Origin: Glycomyces amatae
GTDB taxonomy: Bacteria > Actinomycetota > Actinomycetes > Mycobacteriales > Micromonosporaceae
NCBI RefSeq assembly: GCF_020991375.1
Contig: NZ_JAJLQZ010000013.1
Location: forward strand, 97,969 to 161,968
Direction: 5' to 3'
Length of the DNA stretch: 64,000 bases
The notes beneath the pieces were generated by a model. It saw only the letters and a list, made by a program, of their open reading frames with translations, had not been told where the DNA came from and made no database searches. The position numbers were made by a program, and so were the translations under genes. Below, piece by piece: positions 6,464 to 15,244 of the stretch. Position 1 is the first letter of the stretch. Each line of letters starts with the position of its first letter.

Positions 6464-9400
6464 TCAGATGTCGAACCGCGACGGCGCGGGGGCGCCCATC
6501 CGCGTGTACGCGCGCTTCACCCGCTGCCGATACCGACTGGCCGTCACCTTGTCGCCCTTGGCCTCTGCGATCGCCGACATGATCCACAGCGACCACGACT
6601 CACCGGCGAGGTGGGCCGCGGCGCGCAGCAGGTCCGCCGCACGGGCGGCCGGACCGGCCGCACTCGCGATCCGTCCGTCCCTCAGGGCCGCCTCGGCCTC
6701 CACGTTCAGCGCCATGCCCTCGCAGACGCGGTAGCCGCCGTCGAGGGCCAGGCCGAGCGCCGTCGACGCGTCCGCCCGCGCGTCCTCGAACCGCCCGAGG
6801 CCGATGAGGGCGACGCCTCGCTGGACGAGCGCGTTGATCTCCGTGCCCTTGAGGTCGCTGCGCACCGAACCCAGGGCCTGCTCGACGGCGTCCACCGCCG
6901 CGGTGTGCCGGCCGAGCAGGTTGAGCGAGTATGCGACCGCCACCAGGCCCTCGGCCTCGTGCCGCCGGTCGCCGCTGGCCCTGCCCGCCCGGACCACCAT
7001 CTCCGCGTAAGGCAGTGCGTCCTCGTGCTTGCCGAGGGCCGCGTACAGTTCCGCGAGGCTTCCGGCCGCGAGCGGCGAGAGCTCGCCGTTCCCGGACGCC
7101 GCCTCGATCCGCATGACCTCGTCCATGTGGCGCTCGGCCCGGTCCAGGTCGCCCAGCTCGACCGTCGCCGCCACGAGCCCGCACAGATGCGACCTGCGCA
7201 GTTGCGCATCGCCGATCCTCTCGGCGATGCGAAGACCCTCCGCGCGCAGCCGCACCTTCCGGCGCGGGTCCCCGAGCGTGCCGTAGACCGCACCGAGCGC
7301 ACCGAGGTTGACGCTCTGGCCGCGCAGCCTGCCGTGCGCCCGATTGATCGCGAGCGCCGCCTCCCCGCGCTCGATCGCGACCTCGAGCCGACCGAGCAGC
7401 CAGCAGGCGAGCGTCATGTTGTGGAGCGAGGACGCCTGGCCCGCGACCCAGCCGATGCGCTCGGACAGCTCGGCCGCGCGCTCGGCGTGCTCGACGACCT
7501 CGGCGAAGTCGCGGGCCTTGGTGTACGCGGTCGAGATGCACAGCTCGGCCACCGCCTCGCCCCTCGCGCTCCCGTCCTCCCGAGCGCCGATCAGGGCCGC
7601 GTGCCCGAGCGCCAGGAAGTCCACGCTGTCCATGGCCGCCCACGCGTGGGCCCGGAGCGCGTCGGCCAGGCGCCACGCCACCGAGCCGTGCCCGTGCTCG
7701 GCGGCGTACCGGGCGATCGCGATGAGCTGCTCGCGCTCGTCCTCGAGCCAGCGCGTCGCCTCCTTCGGAGCGTCGAACCGCGGGGCGCCTTCGACCGGTT
7801 CGGGGTGCAGCAGCCGCGCATTGGCGGGGTACCGGCTGGCGCTGGCCGCGTCGGCGGCCTCGAGGTACCAGGTGAAGAGCCGCTTCAGCGTCTCGGTGCG
7901 GGGCGGGTCGCCGGGGTCGGTGAGGCCGTTGGCGTAGTCGCGCACCAGGTCGTGCAGTGAGAGCCGCCCGCGGGTGTCCCGGTTCGCCATGTTGGCGTTC
8001 ACCAGCTGCGTCGCGGCCGCCTCGGCCGCCGCGGGGTCGGCGGCGGTCACCGCGGCGAGCGCGCCGACGCACAGGGACCCGACCGGCGCGAGGCCGAGCA
8101 TCCGGAACAGGCGCCGGGCGTCCTCGGTCTGCGCGGCGTACGAGCGGTCGAACGTGGCCCTGACCGCGGCCTCGGGGCTGTCGCCGATCTGGAGGGCCGC
8201 CAAGGGGTCGCCGGTCGCGAGCCGGTCGGTGTACTCGACGACGCCCTGCGGGTGGTGCGCCAGGTTCGCGGCCGCGATCCGCAGCGCGAGCGGCAGGTGG
8301 CCGCACCGCCGGGCGAGTTCGCCGATGTCGGTGCTCCGCGCCGAGCGCGGCAGCCGCAGCAGCGACTTGAGCAGCGCGACCGCCTCGTCCTCGGCGAGCG
8401 GCCGGAGCGCGAGGTGGAAGCCGCCGTGGCGCGCGAGCAGATCGCCGAGGTGGTTGCGGCTCGTGACGACCACCAGGGAGCCCGGGCCGCTCGGCAGCAG
8501 CGGCGCGACCTGCTCGGCCGACCACGCGTTGTCGAGCAGGACGAGCATCCGCCGGTCGGCGGTCTCGGTGCGCAGCCGCGCGGCGGCCTGGTCGGCGTCC
8601 GCGGGGACCTCGTCGTCGGCCAGGCCGAGCGAGCGCAGCATCGCCGCCAGCGCCTCGATCGGCCGGAGCGTCGGGACCGCCGAGTGGCCGCGGAGGTCCA
8701 GGAACAGCTGCCCGTCGGGGTAGTCGTCCGCGATCCGGCGCGACCAGTGGACCGCCGAGGCGGTCTTGCCGACGCCCGCCATGCCGGAGATGACGACGAT
8801 CGACGCGGGCGGGATGCCCTCCGCCGCGTCGCCGAGCCGGGCGGCCTCGAGCTCCCGCAGTTCGCCCTCGCGCCCGGTGAACGCGGCGACGTCCGCGGGC
8901 AGCTCCCGGGGCGTCGCCGCGGCCGGGGGCCGGACCTCGATCCGCGGCCCGGCGGGCGGGGCCCAGTCGCCTTCGACGCTGGCGGTCGAGACCGTCTCGA
9001 GCCGCTCGTCGCGGTGCAGGATGGCGTCGTGGACGCGCTGGAGCAGCGGCCCGGGGTCGATGCCCATCTCCTCGCGCAGCGCCTTGCGGCTCTCGCGGCA
9101 CACCTGGAGCGCCTCGGCCTGGCGCCCGGACCGGTACAGCGCCACGGCCCGCAGCGCGGTGAGCCGCTCGCGGAAGGGGTGCTCGCGCGCCAGGTCCTCG
9201 AACTCGCCGGTCACGGTGGCGTGCATCCCCAGGTCGAGGCGCACCTCCAGCGACTCCTGGTGCACGAGTGAGCGGAGCCCGCCCAACCGCAGGGCCTCGG
9301 CGGCGACCGGTCCGAGGGACGGCACGTCCGCGTAGGGCTCGCCGCGCCACAGTCCCATGGCGCGCGAGTACGACTCGGCCGCCCGGTCGAGGCGGCCCTT

Positions 9401-9757
9401 TCCCCGCTCGCTTCTCGCGGCGGCCGATGATTCCTCGAACGCCTTGGCGTCGAAGTCGTCCGCGGTGACGAGAATGCGATAGCCGGCCGGTTCCCGGACG
9501 ATTCGGTGCGCCGCTCCGAGTGTCCGGCGCAATCGATGCAGATAGACCATAAGGGCGTTTCGCGCGTTATCGGGCGGTGTTTCGCCCCCTATCGCCTCGG
9601 CGAGGGATTCGACCGTGACGACCTGCCCCGATCCCGTCAGCAGCGCCGCGAGCAGCCGCCGCTGCAAAGGCGCGCGGACGAGCAGCGGTTCGTCGCCGCG
9701 GGCGACCGCCATAGGACCGAGCACTTTGAATTGCAGCGTGTCCGACATTGCTCGCAC
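6464..9757 (-). CDS. AfsR/SARP-family transcriptional regulator (wHTH-BTAD-NB-ARC-TPR)
   Basis: A 1097-aa cytoplasmic regulator. Residues about 8-100 form the OmpR-like winged helix (FKVLGPMAVARGDEP, then the RRTLG region). About 105-255 is the bacterial transcriptional activator domain (WRGEPYADV, YRSGRQAEAL, DPGPLLQ). About 320-570 is an NB-ARC ATPase with the P-loop SGMAGVGKTAS near residue 327 and LVLLDNAWS. The rest is TPR-like helical repeats. Start is GTG 9757 (GAGG 10 nt upstream) or ATG 9748. It is co-oriented with and ends 226 bp before the bacteriocin precursor operon, so it is the likely cluster-situated activator. The next gene on the other side is divergent. Confidence 0.9.
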   Translation of the reverse strand: MRAMSDTLQFKVLGPMAVARGDEPLLVRAPLQRRLLAALLTGSGQVVTVESLAEAIGGETPPDNARNALMVYLHRLRRTLGAAHRIVREPAGYRILVTADDFDAKAFEESSAAARSERGKGRLDRAAESYSRAMGLWRGEPYADVPSLGPVAAEALRLGGLRSLVHQESLEVRLDLGMHATVTGEFEDLAREHPFRERLTALRAVALYRSGRQAEALQVCRESRKALREEMGIDPGPLLQRVHDAILHRDERLETVSTASVEGDWAPPAGPRIEVRPPAAATPRELPADVAAFTGREGELRELEAARLGDAAEGIPPASIVVISGMAGVGKTASAVHWSRRIADDYPDGQLFLDLRGHSAVPTLRPIEALAAMLRSLGLADDEVPADADQAAARLRTETADRRMLVLLDNAWSAEQVAPLLPSGPGSLVVVTSRNHLGDLLARHGGFHLALRPLAEDEAVALLKSLLRLPRSARSTDIGELARRCGHLPLALRIAAANLAHHPQGVVEYTDRLATGDPLAALQIGDSPEAAVRATFDRSYAAQTEDARRLFRMLGLAPVGSLCVGALAAVTAADPAAAEAAATQLVNANMANRDTRGRLSLHDLVRDYANGLTDPGDPPRTETLKRLFTWYLEAADAASASRYPANARLLHPEPVEGAPRFDAPKEATRWLEDEREQLIAIARYAAEHGHGSVAWRLADALRAHAWAAMDSVDFLALGHAALIGAREDGSARGEAVAELCISTAYTKARDFAEVVEHAERAAELSERIGWVAGQASSLHNMTLACWLLGRLEVAIERGEAALAINRAHGRLRGQSVNLGALGAVYGTLGDPRRKVRLRAEGLRIAERIGDAQLRRSHLCGLVAATVELGDLDRAERHMDEVMRIEAASGNGELSPLAAGSLAELYAALGKHEDALPYAEMVVRAGRASGDRRHEAEGLVAVAYSLNLLGRHTAAVDAVEQALGSVRSDLKGTEINALVQRGVALIGLGRFEDARADASTALGLALDGGYRVCEGMALNVEAEAALRDGRIASAAGPAARAADLLRAAAHLAGESWSLWIMSAIAEAKGDKVTASRYRQRVKRAYTRMGAPAPSRFDI

Positions 9758-9968
9758 CAGTCACCGGCCTCGCGAGGGGGTACGTGTACCGGCCAGGATA
9801 GTACGGAGCCGAAACCGAACGCCTTGCGCCGGTGGACGAGGAGCCGCCCCATGCGCGCGTTTTCTGACCTCCCGGTCCACATCGCCCGAATATCCTTGCG
9901 GCGCGCCGCCTCCGCGCCGATGCTCGACGCACCCCCTCATCGGATTGCGCGAGAAAGGAAATCCCTTC

Positions 9969-10313
9969 ATGCGAGGAACAGCCACGGCACGGACCGCCAC
10001 GGCGCTGGCGGCGGTCGCCGCCGCCCTGGCGATCGGAGCGGCCCCCGCCCAGTCGCATCAGACCCCTGTGGACACCGGATCGGAGGTCGTGCGGTCCCAG
10101 GCAGTCGTCACGCTCACCGGGGTCCTCCAGCGCGGCGTCGAAGGCGGGTGCTTCACGCTCCGCGCCTCCGGCGCCGAGTACGTCCTGCGCGGCGAGATCA
10201 GTGAATTCCTGCTGGGGCGGCGGGTCGTCGTGACCGGCGAGTGGAACGCGGACGCGGGCCCGTGCATGCAGGGCCGGACGCTCCTCGTCCACAGCGTGGT
10301 CCCCGCCTTATGA
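9969..10313 (+). CDS. Small secreted protein, possible OB-fold
   Basis: A 114-aa protein with a Sec signal peptide (MRGTATARTATAL..., hydrophobic Ala-rich core, cleavage probably after APAQS near residue 28). The mature part alternates short beta-like stretches (VVTLTGVLQRG, GCFTLRASGAEYVL, RRVVVTGEW, TLLVHSVV) and has two cysteines, which suggests a small OB-like barrel. ATG 9969 has AAAGGA about 10 nt upstream. It is divergent from the SARP gene. I do not recognise a named family. Confidence 0.65.
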   Translation: MRGTATARTATALAAVAAALAIGAAPAQSHQTPVDTGSEVVRSQAVVTLTGVLQRGVEGGCFTLRASGAEYVLRGEISEFLLGRRVVVTGEWNADAGPCMQGRTLLVHSVVPAL

Positions 10314-10440
10314 ACACCCCCGCTGGCGTCGTGTAAGGGAGCTGTAAGCGGGGCCCGGCATCATGGAGGCCACGAGAAGCCCCGGCTCGCCGACGCACCG
10401 TGCGGGGATCCGGACGGTCCGTCGGCCTTCCCGCCGCCGC

Positions 10441-10475
10441 GGCGCCCCGGCGCGCACCCGCGCGCCGGAGGCGCC
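10441..10475. terminator. GC-rich hairpin
   Basis: GGCGCC plus CCGGCGCGC pair with GCGCGCCGG plus GGCGCC around an ACCC loop (15 bp, one bulged A). It lies between the secreted-protein gene and the LuxR-HTH gene, both on the plus strand. It could end the first transcript; there is no U-tract. Confidence 0.5.
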
Positions 10476-10524
10476 GCGGCGCCGGGCCGACCGTGAGCCG
10501 GTCGTGTAGTAAGGAGAACCTCCT

Positions 10525-10800
10525 ATGCCCGGCAGCCGCTACCCCGATCTCGACCCCATAGACCACATCACCCCGCGCCAACGGCAGATTCTCATACACC
10601 TGGTGCGCGGCAAGACCAGAGAGGCCATCGCCAAGGACCTCTACCTGTCGAGGAGCACCGTCAACCGCGACATACGCGACATGACCCGCACACTCGGGGC
10701 CTCCTCGCCGGAGGCGCTGGGCGCGCTCGCCTACCGCGCGGGCTTTCTGATCGAGGAGCATTTCGGCGTCACCGCCGCAGCGGATCCGCTGCGGGTCTGA
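10525..10800 (+). CDS. Stand-alone LuxR/GerE-type HTH protein
   Basis: A 91-aa protein that is almost entirely one LuxR-type helix-turn-helix: ITPRQRQILIHLVRGKTREA, then AIAKDLYLSRSTVNRDIRDM and an LGASSPEALGALAYRAGFL tail. There is no receiver or sensor domain. The start ATG 10525 is preceded by AAGGAG at good spacing. Such small LuxR-HTH proteins bind DNA as dimers and may be regulators or orphan response-regulator output domains. Its target is unknown; the neighbours give no firm hint. Confidence 0.8.
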   Translation: MPGSRYPDLDPIDHITPRQRQILIHLVRGKTREAIAKDLYLSRSTVNRDIRDMTRTLGASSPEALGALAYRAGFLIEEHFGVTAAADPLRV

Positions 10801-10871
10801 CCCGCTCCGCGGACGGCGCGGCGCCGGGCGGCGAGGCGGCATGGTGGGCCGCCGCCCGGTCGAGCGCCGGT

Positions 10872-11576
10872 TCAGTAGCGCCTCCGGTCCCGCCCCGGCC
10901 GCACCTCGACGACCTGCGGCCTCCCGAAGAAGCGCTCGTCGACCACGGCGACGCCGGGCGCGAAGCGGGCGGCGGCCGCGGCGATCGCCCTCGCGCCGCG
11001 CGGCGCGAGCCGGACGCTGCGCGCGTTCAACATGGCCCCCAGGCGGACCGGTGACCCGTCGGGCCGAGCCTCGCGGCTCCGGCGCTGCTTCGCCGTCGGC
11101 TCCCGCTGCGAGACCCCGTACCAGTCGGTGGTCTTCTCGACGCCCACCCGCGACTCCCAGACGGGGACGAACCACAGCCACTTCCGGCGGATCCGCCACA
11201 GCACCACCCGCTCGACCTCGTCCCACGGCAGGTCCACGTCCGGCTCCTCGTCCCGCAGGTAGAGCCCGCCGACGGCCTCCGGGAACAGCTTGATCCCGCC
11301 GGGTCCGACCACCGCCGCGGCCGGACCCCGCAGCAGGTGGAAGGCCTTGAGGCCCGACCAGCCGAGCAGCGGCACGAAGAGGACCAGCACCCCGACCCAC
11401 GCCGGCGCCTCGGCGTCCATGCCCTGGGAGTCCCGGTACGACACCGGCTCGGAGCCGGCGCTCACCAGCATCCACGGGAGGGCGACGAGCAGCGCGGCCG
11501 TGACCGCGAACAGGACGAGGTCGCGCGGGCGCACCCGTTCGACCACGGCGGTCTCGTGGGCGGCGTGCGAGGTCAT
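10872..11576 (-). CDS. Hypothetical 2-TM membrane protein
   Basis: A 234-aa protein. A charged N-terminus of about 18 residues is followed by two membrane segments (LVLFAVTAALLVALPWMLV and VGVLVLFVPLLGWSGLKAF) and a cytoplasmic domain of about 150 residues with WDEVERVVLWRIRRKWLWF. The soluble part looks like a PH-like/bPH domain of the sort that follows a membrane hairpin in many actinobacterial proteins. ATG 11576 has AGGAG 9 nt upstream. No function can be assigned. Confidence 0.7.
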   Translation of the reverse strand: MTSHAAHETAVVERVRPRDLVLFAVTAALLVALPWMLVSAGSEPVSYRDSQGMDAEAPAWVGVLVLFVPLLGWSGLKAFHLLRGPAAAVVGPGGIKLFPEAVGGLYLRDEEPDVDLPWDEVERVVLWRIRRKWLWFVPVWESRVGVEKTTDWYGVSQREPTAKQRRSREARPDGSPVRLGAMLNARSVRLAPRGARAIAAAAARFAPGVAVVDERFFGRPQVVEVRPGRDRRRY

Positions 11577-11650
11577 GGCCGGTGCGCTCCTGGGGGAGGT
11601 CGGGGCTGGGGCCTCGCAGTCTACTGCCGCCGGACCGGGCGCGGGCGCAC

Positions 11651-12313
11651 TCAGTCGCCGGGCACGGTCCGGTACCGCTCGATGTACTCCGCGCCCACGT
11701 CCGGCATGGGGGTGCCGTCGTCGGCGGCGAACCAGATCTCGTTCTCCAGCCAGTACCGGCACAGGAACGCCTCGAACGACTCGGCGCAGAAGCCGATCGC
11801 CTCGGGCTCCTCGGCCGCCCGGCCCTCCTCCGAGTCGAAGTACTCGACCGAGCAGACCACGGCGTGGTCGGTCCCGTCCTCGGCGAGGAACAGGTACCAG
11901 AACAGGCAGCCCTGCTGGTCGGCGAGGAACCGGATCAGGCGCCCGCCGCCGGCGACCGGCACCGTCCCGGCGTCGAGGTCGAGGTAGCAGGAGGTGTTGG
12001 ACCGGATGCGCCCCTGGAGGTCCGGCGAACCCATGAACCGCGTGAACGCCGCAGGGAGCGGCACCCCCTCGCGCCCGCACGCGGCCCGCAGCGCCGCCAG
12101 CGGCGCCGCGACGTCGGCGCGGATCGCGCACGACTCCTGCGCGGGCTGCCGGGCGAGCCAGTCGAAGTCGCCGCTCATCGGGAACGGGACGTCGGGCAGG
12201 TCCTCGAACGCGTACCGGCCGTAGGTGCTGATGTCGGGCCGCGCCTCGACGCCGGCCTCCGACAGGCTCGTTCCCCACCAGTAGGGCCGGAACGGCGACT
12301 CGTGTGCTCTCAT
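11651..12313 (-). CDS. Hypothetical protein, SMI1/KNR4-like features
   Basis: A 220-aa soluble, acidic protein (start ATG 12313; GTG 12328 is an alternative in frame). The centre has VPLPAAFTRFMGSPDL and CLFWYLFLAEDG. This spacing resembles SMI1/KNR4-type proteins, a fold common among immunity proteins of toxin systems, but the match is only by eye. No toxin-like gene is adjacent. Neighbours are the 2-TM protein on the same strand and a kinase remnant upstream. Confidence 0.6.
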   Translation of the reverse strand: MRAHESPFRPYWWGTSLSEAGVEARPDISTYGRYAFEDLPDVPFPMSGDFDWLARQPAQESCAIRADVAAPLAALRAACGREGVPLPAAFTRFMGSPDLQGRIRSNTSCYLDLDAGTVPVAGGGRLIRFLADQQGCLFWYLFLAEDGTDHAVVCSVEYFDSEEGRAAEEPEAIGFCAESFEAFLCRYWLENEIWFAADDGTPMPDVGAEYIERYRTVPGD

Positions 12314-12346
12314 GCCGCCATTGTGCACGGACGGTCCGACATCCGG

Positions 12347-12727
12347 TCAGTCCTGGTCCAGCAGCGGCAGCGCCGGCCGGAACCGCGCGCCCTCGCCCGC
12401 GGCCGTCTCCAGTTCGACGTCGCCGCCGTGGGCCGCGGCGATCGACCTCGCGATGGCCAGGCCGAGCCCGGCGCCGGCGCCGCTGCCGCGGCCGCGGGAC
12501 CGGTCGGCCCGGTAGAACCGGTCGAAGGCGCGGCCCGCCTGCTCCGCGGCCATCCCCGGCCGGTCGTCGGCCACCTCCAGCACGGCCCGCCCGTCCGCGG
12601 TGCCGACGCCGATGCGGACGCGGGTCCCCGGCGGCGTGTGGGCGGCCGCGTTCCCGACCAGGTTCGCCACGACCTGCCGCAGCCGCGCCTCGTCCGCGAG
12701 CACCGGCGCCCGTTCCCAGGGCCCGGA
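12347..12727 (-). pseudogene. Sensor histidine kinase remnant (HATPase domain only)
   Basis: The frame encodes only the C-terminal catalytic domain of a two-component kinase: LADEARLRQVVANLVGNAAA (N box), a changed G1 box (ADDRPGMA), FDRFYRAD (F box) and GAGLGLAIARSIAAAHGG (G2 box). No HisKA phosphoacceptor helix, HAMP or membrane segments precede it. Homology stops near 12727, about 100 bp before the divergent hydrolase gene, and no response regulator is adjacent. It is best read as a gene truncated by rearrangement. The missing N-terminal part makes a working kinase unlikely. Confidence 0.75.
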
Positions 12728-12831
12728 ACTCACAGGGAACTCCGAGGAGCCCGCCCCGCATTCGCGGCTTTTCCGAGTTTTAGTCCGCCTGTTACCATCG
12801 GCCACGCTGTCACCGAGGAGAGGACCGTGCA

Positions 12832-14961
12832 TTGACGGCCGCGACCGAAGCGAGCATCGAAGACCGTCCGACGCGCAAGGGGCTCCGGCGCTGGGGCAGG
12901 ATCACTGAGCGGCCCCGTCCGGCCTGGACCGGCGCCGCCGTGCTTCTGGCCCTCGCCACCGCCGCGGCGGTCGGATGGAGCCTCCTGGACCAGCACCTCC
13001 CCGGCACGGGTGCCGCGCTCGCCTCCCAGACGGCGCTCAACGCGCTGATCGCGGTGGCGGCCTCGGGGGTCCTCACCGGACTCCTCTTCGTCACCGCGGG
13101 ACGGTTCAAGGCGCTGCCCTGGGGGTACCTGTGGACGCTCGGCGCCTGCCTGATCCTGCTGCTCACCCTCGGCGCGGGCGCGAGCATGACCGCCTGGTTC
13201 GCGACCGTCGCGGTCCTCGTCGCGGGCGCGTCGCTCCTGGGCGGCGCCCTCGGCGGCCTTCTGTCGCGGCGGATGCGGCCCGGCCGCGGCGCCCTCGCGC
13301 TCGCCCTGGCCCTCGTCCTGCTGGCGGCGCCCGCCACCTGGCTGCTCACGGCGACCCACGGGAAGCCCGCGCCCGCCGACGCCGGCACCGCCCCGGAGTC
13401 CATCGAGGACGACCCGGCCGCCAAGGGCCCCTTCGAGGTCGCCGAACTCGCCTACGGCAGCGGCACCGACCGGAGGGAGGCGTACGGCGAGGCGGTCGAC
13501 CTGGAGACGCCGACCGTGGACGCCTCCGCGATCGTCACCGGCTGGAACGCCGACCGGGAGTCCCTGTGGGGCTTCGACATCGAGCACCTGCCGCTGAACG
13601 GCAAAGTGTGGCACCCGCAAGGCGAGGGCCCCTTCCCCCTCGTGCTCATGGTGCACGGCAACAAGAGCAGCGCCGAGAACTCGGAGGACGGCTTCGCGTA
13701 CCTCGGCGAACTGCTCGCGAGCCGGGGATTCGTCACCGCCTCGATCGACCAGAACTTCTTCAACACCGGCCCCCTCGACCGCTCCGGCGGCCTCGCCGGC
13801 GTCGAGGTCGCGCGCGGCTGGCTGCTGCTCGAGCACCTCCGCGTCTGGGACGAGTGGAGCCGAGGGGGCGACACGCCCTTCACCGGCCGCGTCGACATGG
13901 AGCGGATCGGCCTCATCGGGCACTCCCGCGGCGGCGAGGCCGTCGCCGTCGCCGCGCACCTCAACGGGCTCGACCACCTGCCCGGCGACGAGGCGGTCGC
14001 GCTCGACCACGACCACGGCATCCGGTCGCTCCTGGCGCTGGCGCCCTCCGAGGGCCAGTACGTGCCCGAGGACGGCCCGATCCGGCTCGAGGACGTCGAC
14101 TACCTGGTCCTCCAGGGCTCCCACGACGCCGACGTCACCAGCTTCGGCGGACTCGACCAGTACGAGCGGGTGTCGTTCTCCGGCGAGGAGCCGCGCCTGA
14201 AGGCCGCGCTCTACATCGGACATGCGAACCATGGGCACTTCAACAGCCGCTGGGGGAGCCACGACGTGGGCAACGGCGTCCCCAAGCTGTTCCTCGACAC
14301 CGAGGCGCTGCTGGAACCCGAGGAGCAGCGGCGGATCGCCGAGGTCTACGCGTCGTCGTTCCTGCGCGCGACCCTGGCCGACGACCGGTCCGACGCCGCC
14401 GTGCTCCGCGACCACCGCGCCGCCGCGGCGTTCCTGCCGGACACCGAGTACGTGAACCAGTTCGCCGACAGCGCGACCGTCCCGGTCGACGCGGCCGCGA
14501 CGGGTTTCGCCGCGGAGGAGACGGTCGCCCTGGAGCTGCGCGGCGGCCCGGGCGAGGACGAGGTGCGGTCGCTCGAATGGGACGAGGGGGAGGACCCGGT
14601 GCTCACCGCGGAGGCCCCCGCCGGCCGGATGGACGGCCTGGTGTTCGACGCCGTCGCCCTCACCGGGGGGCTCGCCGACGCCGTGACCGTGCGCCTCACC
14701 GACGGCTCGGGGGCTTCGGCCGAACTCCCGCTCGCCGAGGTCATGCCGCTGGCGGACCTGATCCCGGGGCGGTACCTGAAGGCCGACTGGATGCACGCCG
14801 GGGCGCTGACCGAACCGGTGCTCCAGACGTACACGGTGCCGTTGGAGACGATCGCCGCGGATCTCGACCCGGCGGACCTCCAGACCGCGTCCCTGGTCTT
14901 CGACGCCTCGGCGAGCGGTGCGGTACTCGTCGACGACCTCGGCTTCACCCCGGGCGGGTGA
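12832..14961 (+). CDS. Membrane-anchored alpha/beta hydrolase
   Basis: A 709-aa protein. Residues about 30-185 hold four to five membrane segments. A linker follows, then an alpha/beta hydrolase domain from about residue 235 with LVLMVHGNKSS (oxyanion region), the nucleophile elbow GLIGHSRGGEA, an acid in LQGSHDADV and a His in GHANHGHF. The last 170 residues are a beta-rich C-terminal domain. Start is TTG 12832 with GAGGAGAGG upstream. It is probably a surface-facing esterase or lipase-like enzyme acting on the outer face of the membrane; substrate unknown. A strong terminator follows. Confidence 0.82.
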   Translation: MTAATEASIEDRPTRKGLRRWGRITERPRPAWTGAAVLLALATAAAVGWSLLDQHLPGTGAALASQTALNALIAVAASGVLTGLLFVTAGRFKALPWGYLWTLGACLILLLTLGAGASMTAWFATVAVLVAGASLLGGALGGLLSRRMRPGRGALALALALVLLAAPATWLLTATHGKPAPADAGTAPESIEDDPAAKGPFEVAELAYGSGTDRREAYGEAVDLETPTVDASAIVTGWNADRESLWGFDIEHLPLNGKVWHPQGEGPFPLVLMVHGNKSSAENSEDGFAYLGELLASRGFVTASIDQNFFNTGPLDRSGGLAGVEVARGWLLLEHLRVWDEWSRGGDTPFTGRVDMERIGLIGHSRGGEAVAVAAHLNGLDHLPGDEAVALDHDHGIRSLLALAPSEGQYVPEDGPIRLEDVDYLVLQGSHDADVTSFGGLDQYERVSFSGEEPRLKAALYIGHANHGHFNSRWGSHDVGNGVPKLFLDTEALLEPEEQRRIAEVYASSFLRATLADDRSDAAVLRDHRAAAAFLPDTEYVNQFADSATVPVDAAATGFAAEETVALELRGGPGEDEVRSLEWDEGEDPVLTAEAPAGRMDGLVFDAVALTGGLADAVTVRLTDGSGASAELPLAEVMPLADLIPGRYLKADWMHAGALTEPVLQTYTVPLETIAADLDPADLQTASLVFDASASGAVLVDDLGFTPGG

Positions 14962-14990
14962 GCGGGGGCCGCTCGGCGCGCTCTTCGTCG

Positions 14991-15019
14991 CCACCGGCAG
15001 GCGCAGCGCCTGCCGGTGG
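14991..15019. terminator. Bidirectional terminator hairpin
   Basis: Near-perfect palindrome: CCACCGGCAGGCGC and its complement, separated by one base, so about 12 bp of stem with a small loop. It sits between the convergent hydrolase (plus) and LAL regulator (minus) genes and can serve both. The rest of 14962-15244 shows no gene. Confidence 0.75.
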
Positions 15020-15244
15020 GCTCGGGACCGCACCGCCCCTTGCGGTCGGTGATGTTCGGCCGCGCTCGCACCCGGTCTCCGGCACCGCCGAAAGCGGCAG
15101 GGCGCTCCCGGTGCCCTGCGGGTGCGAACCGGGGCTGCCGGTCGCGTCCCGTCCCCAGCCTTCGTCACCGCCGCGAGCGGCGTTCACCGGGTGCTCGACC
15201 GCATCGTCCCGCATCGAGCACCGTTCGCCTTCGGCTCCTCCGCC

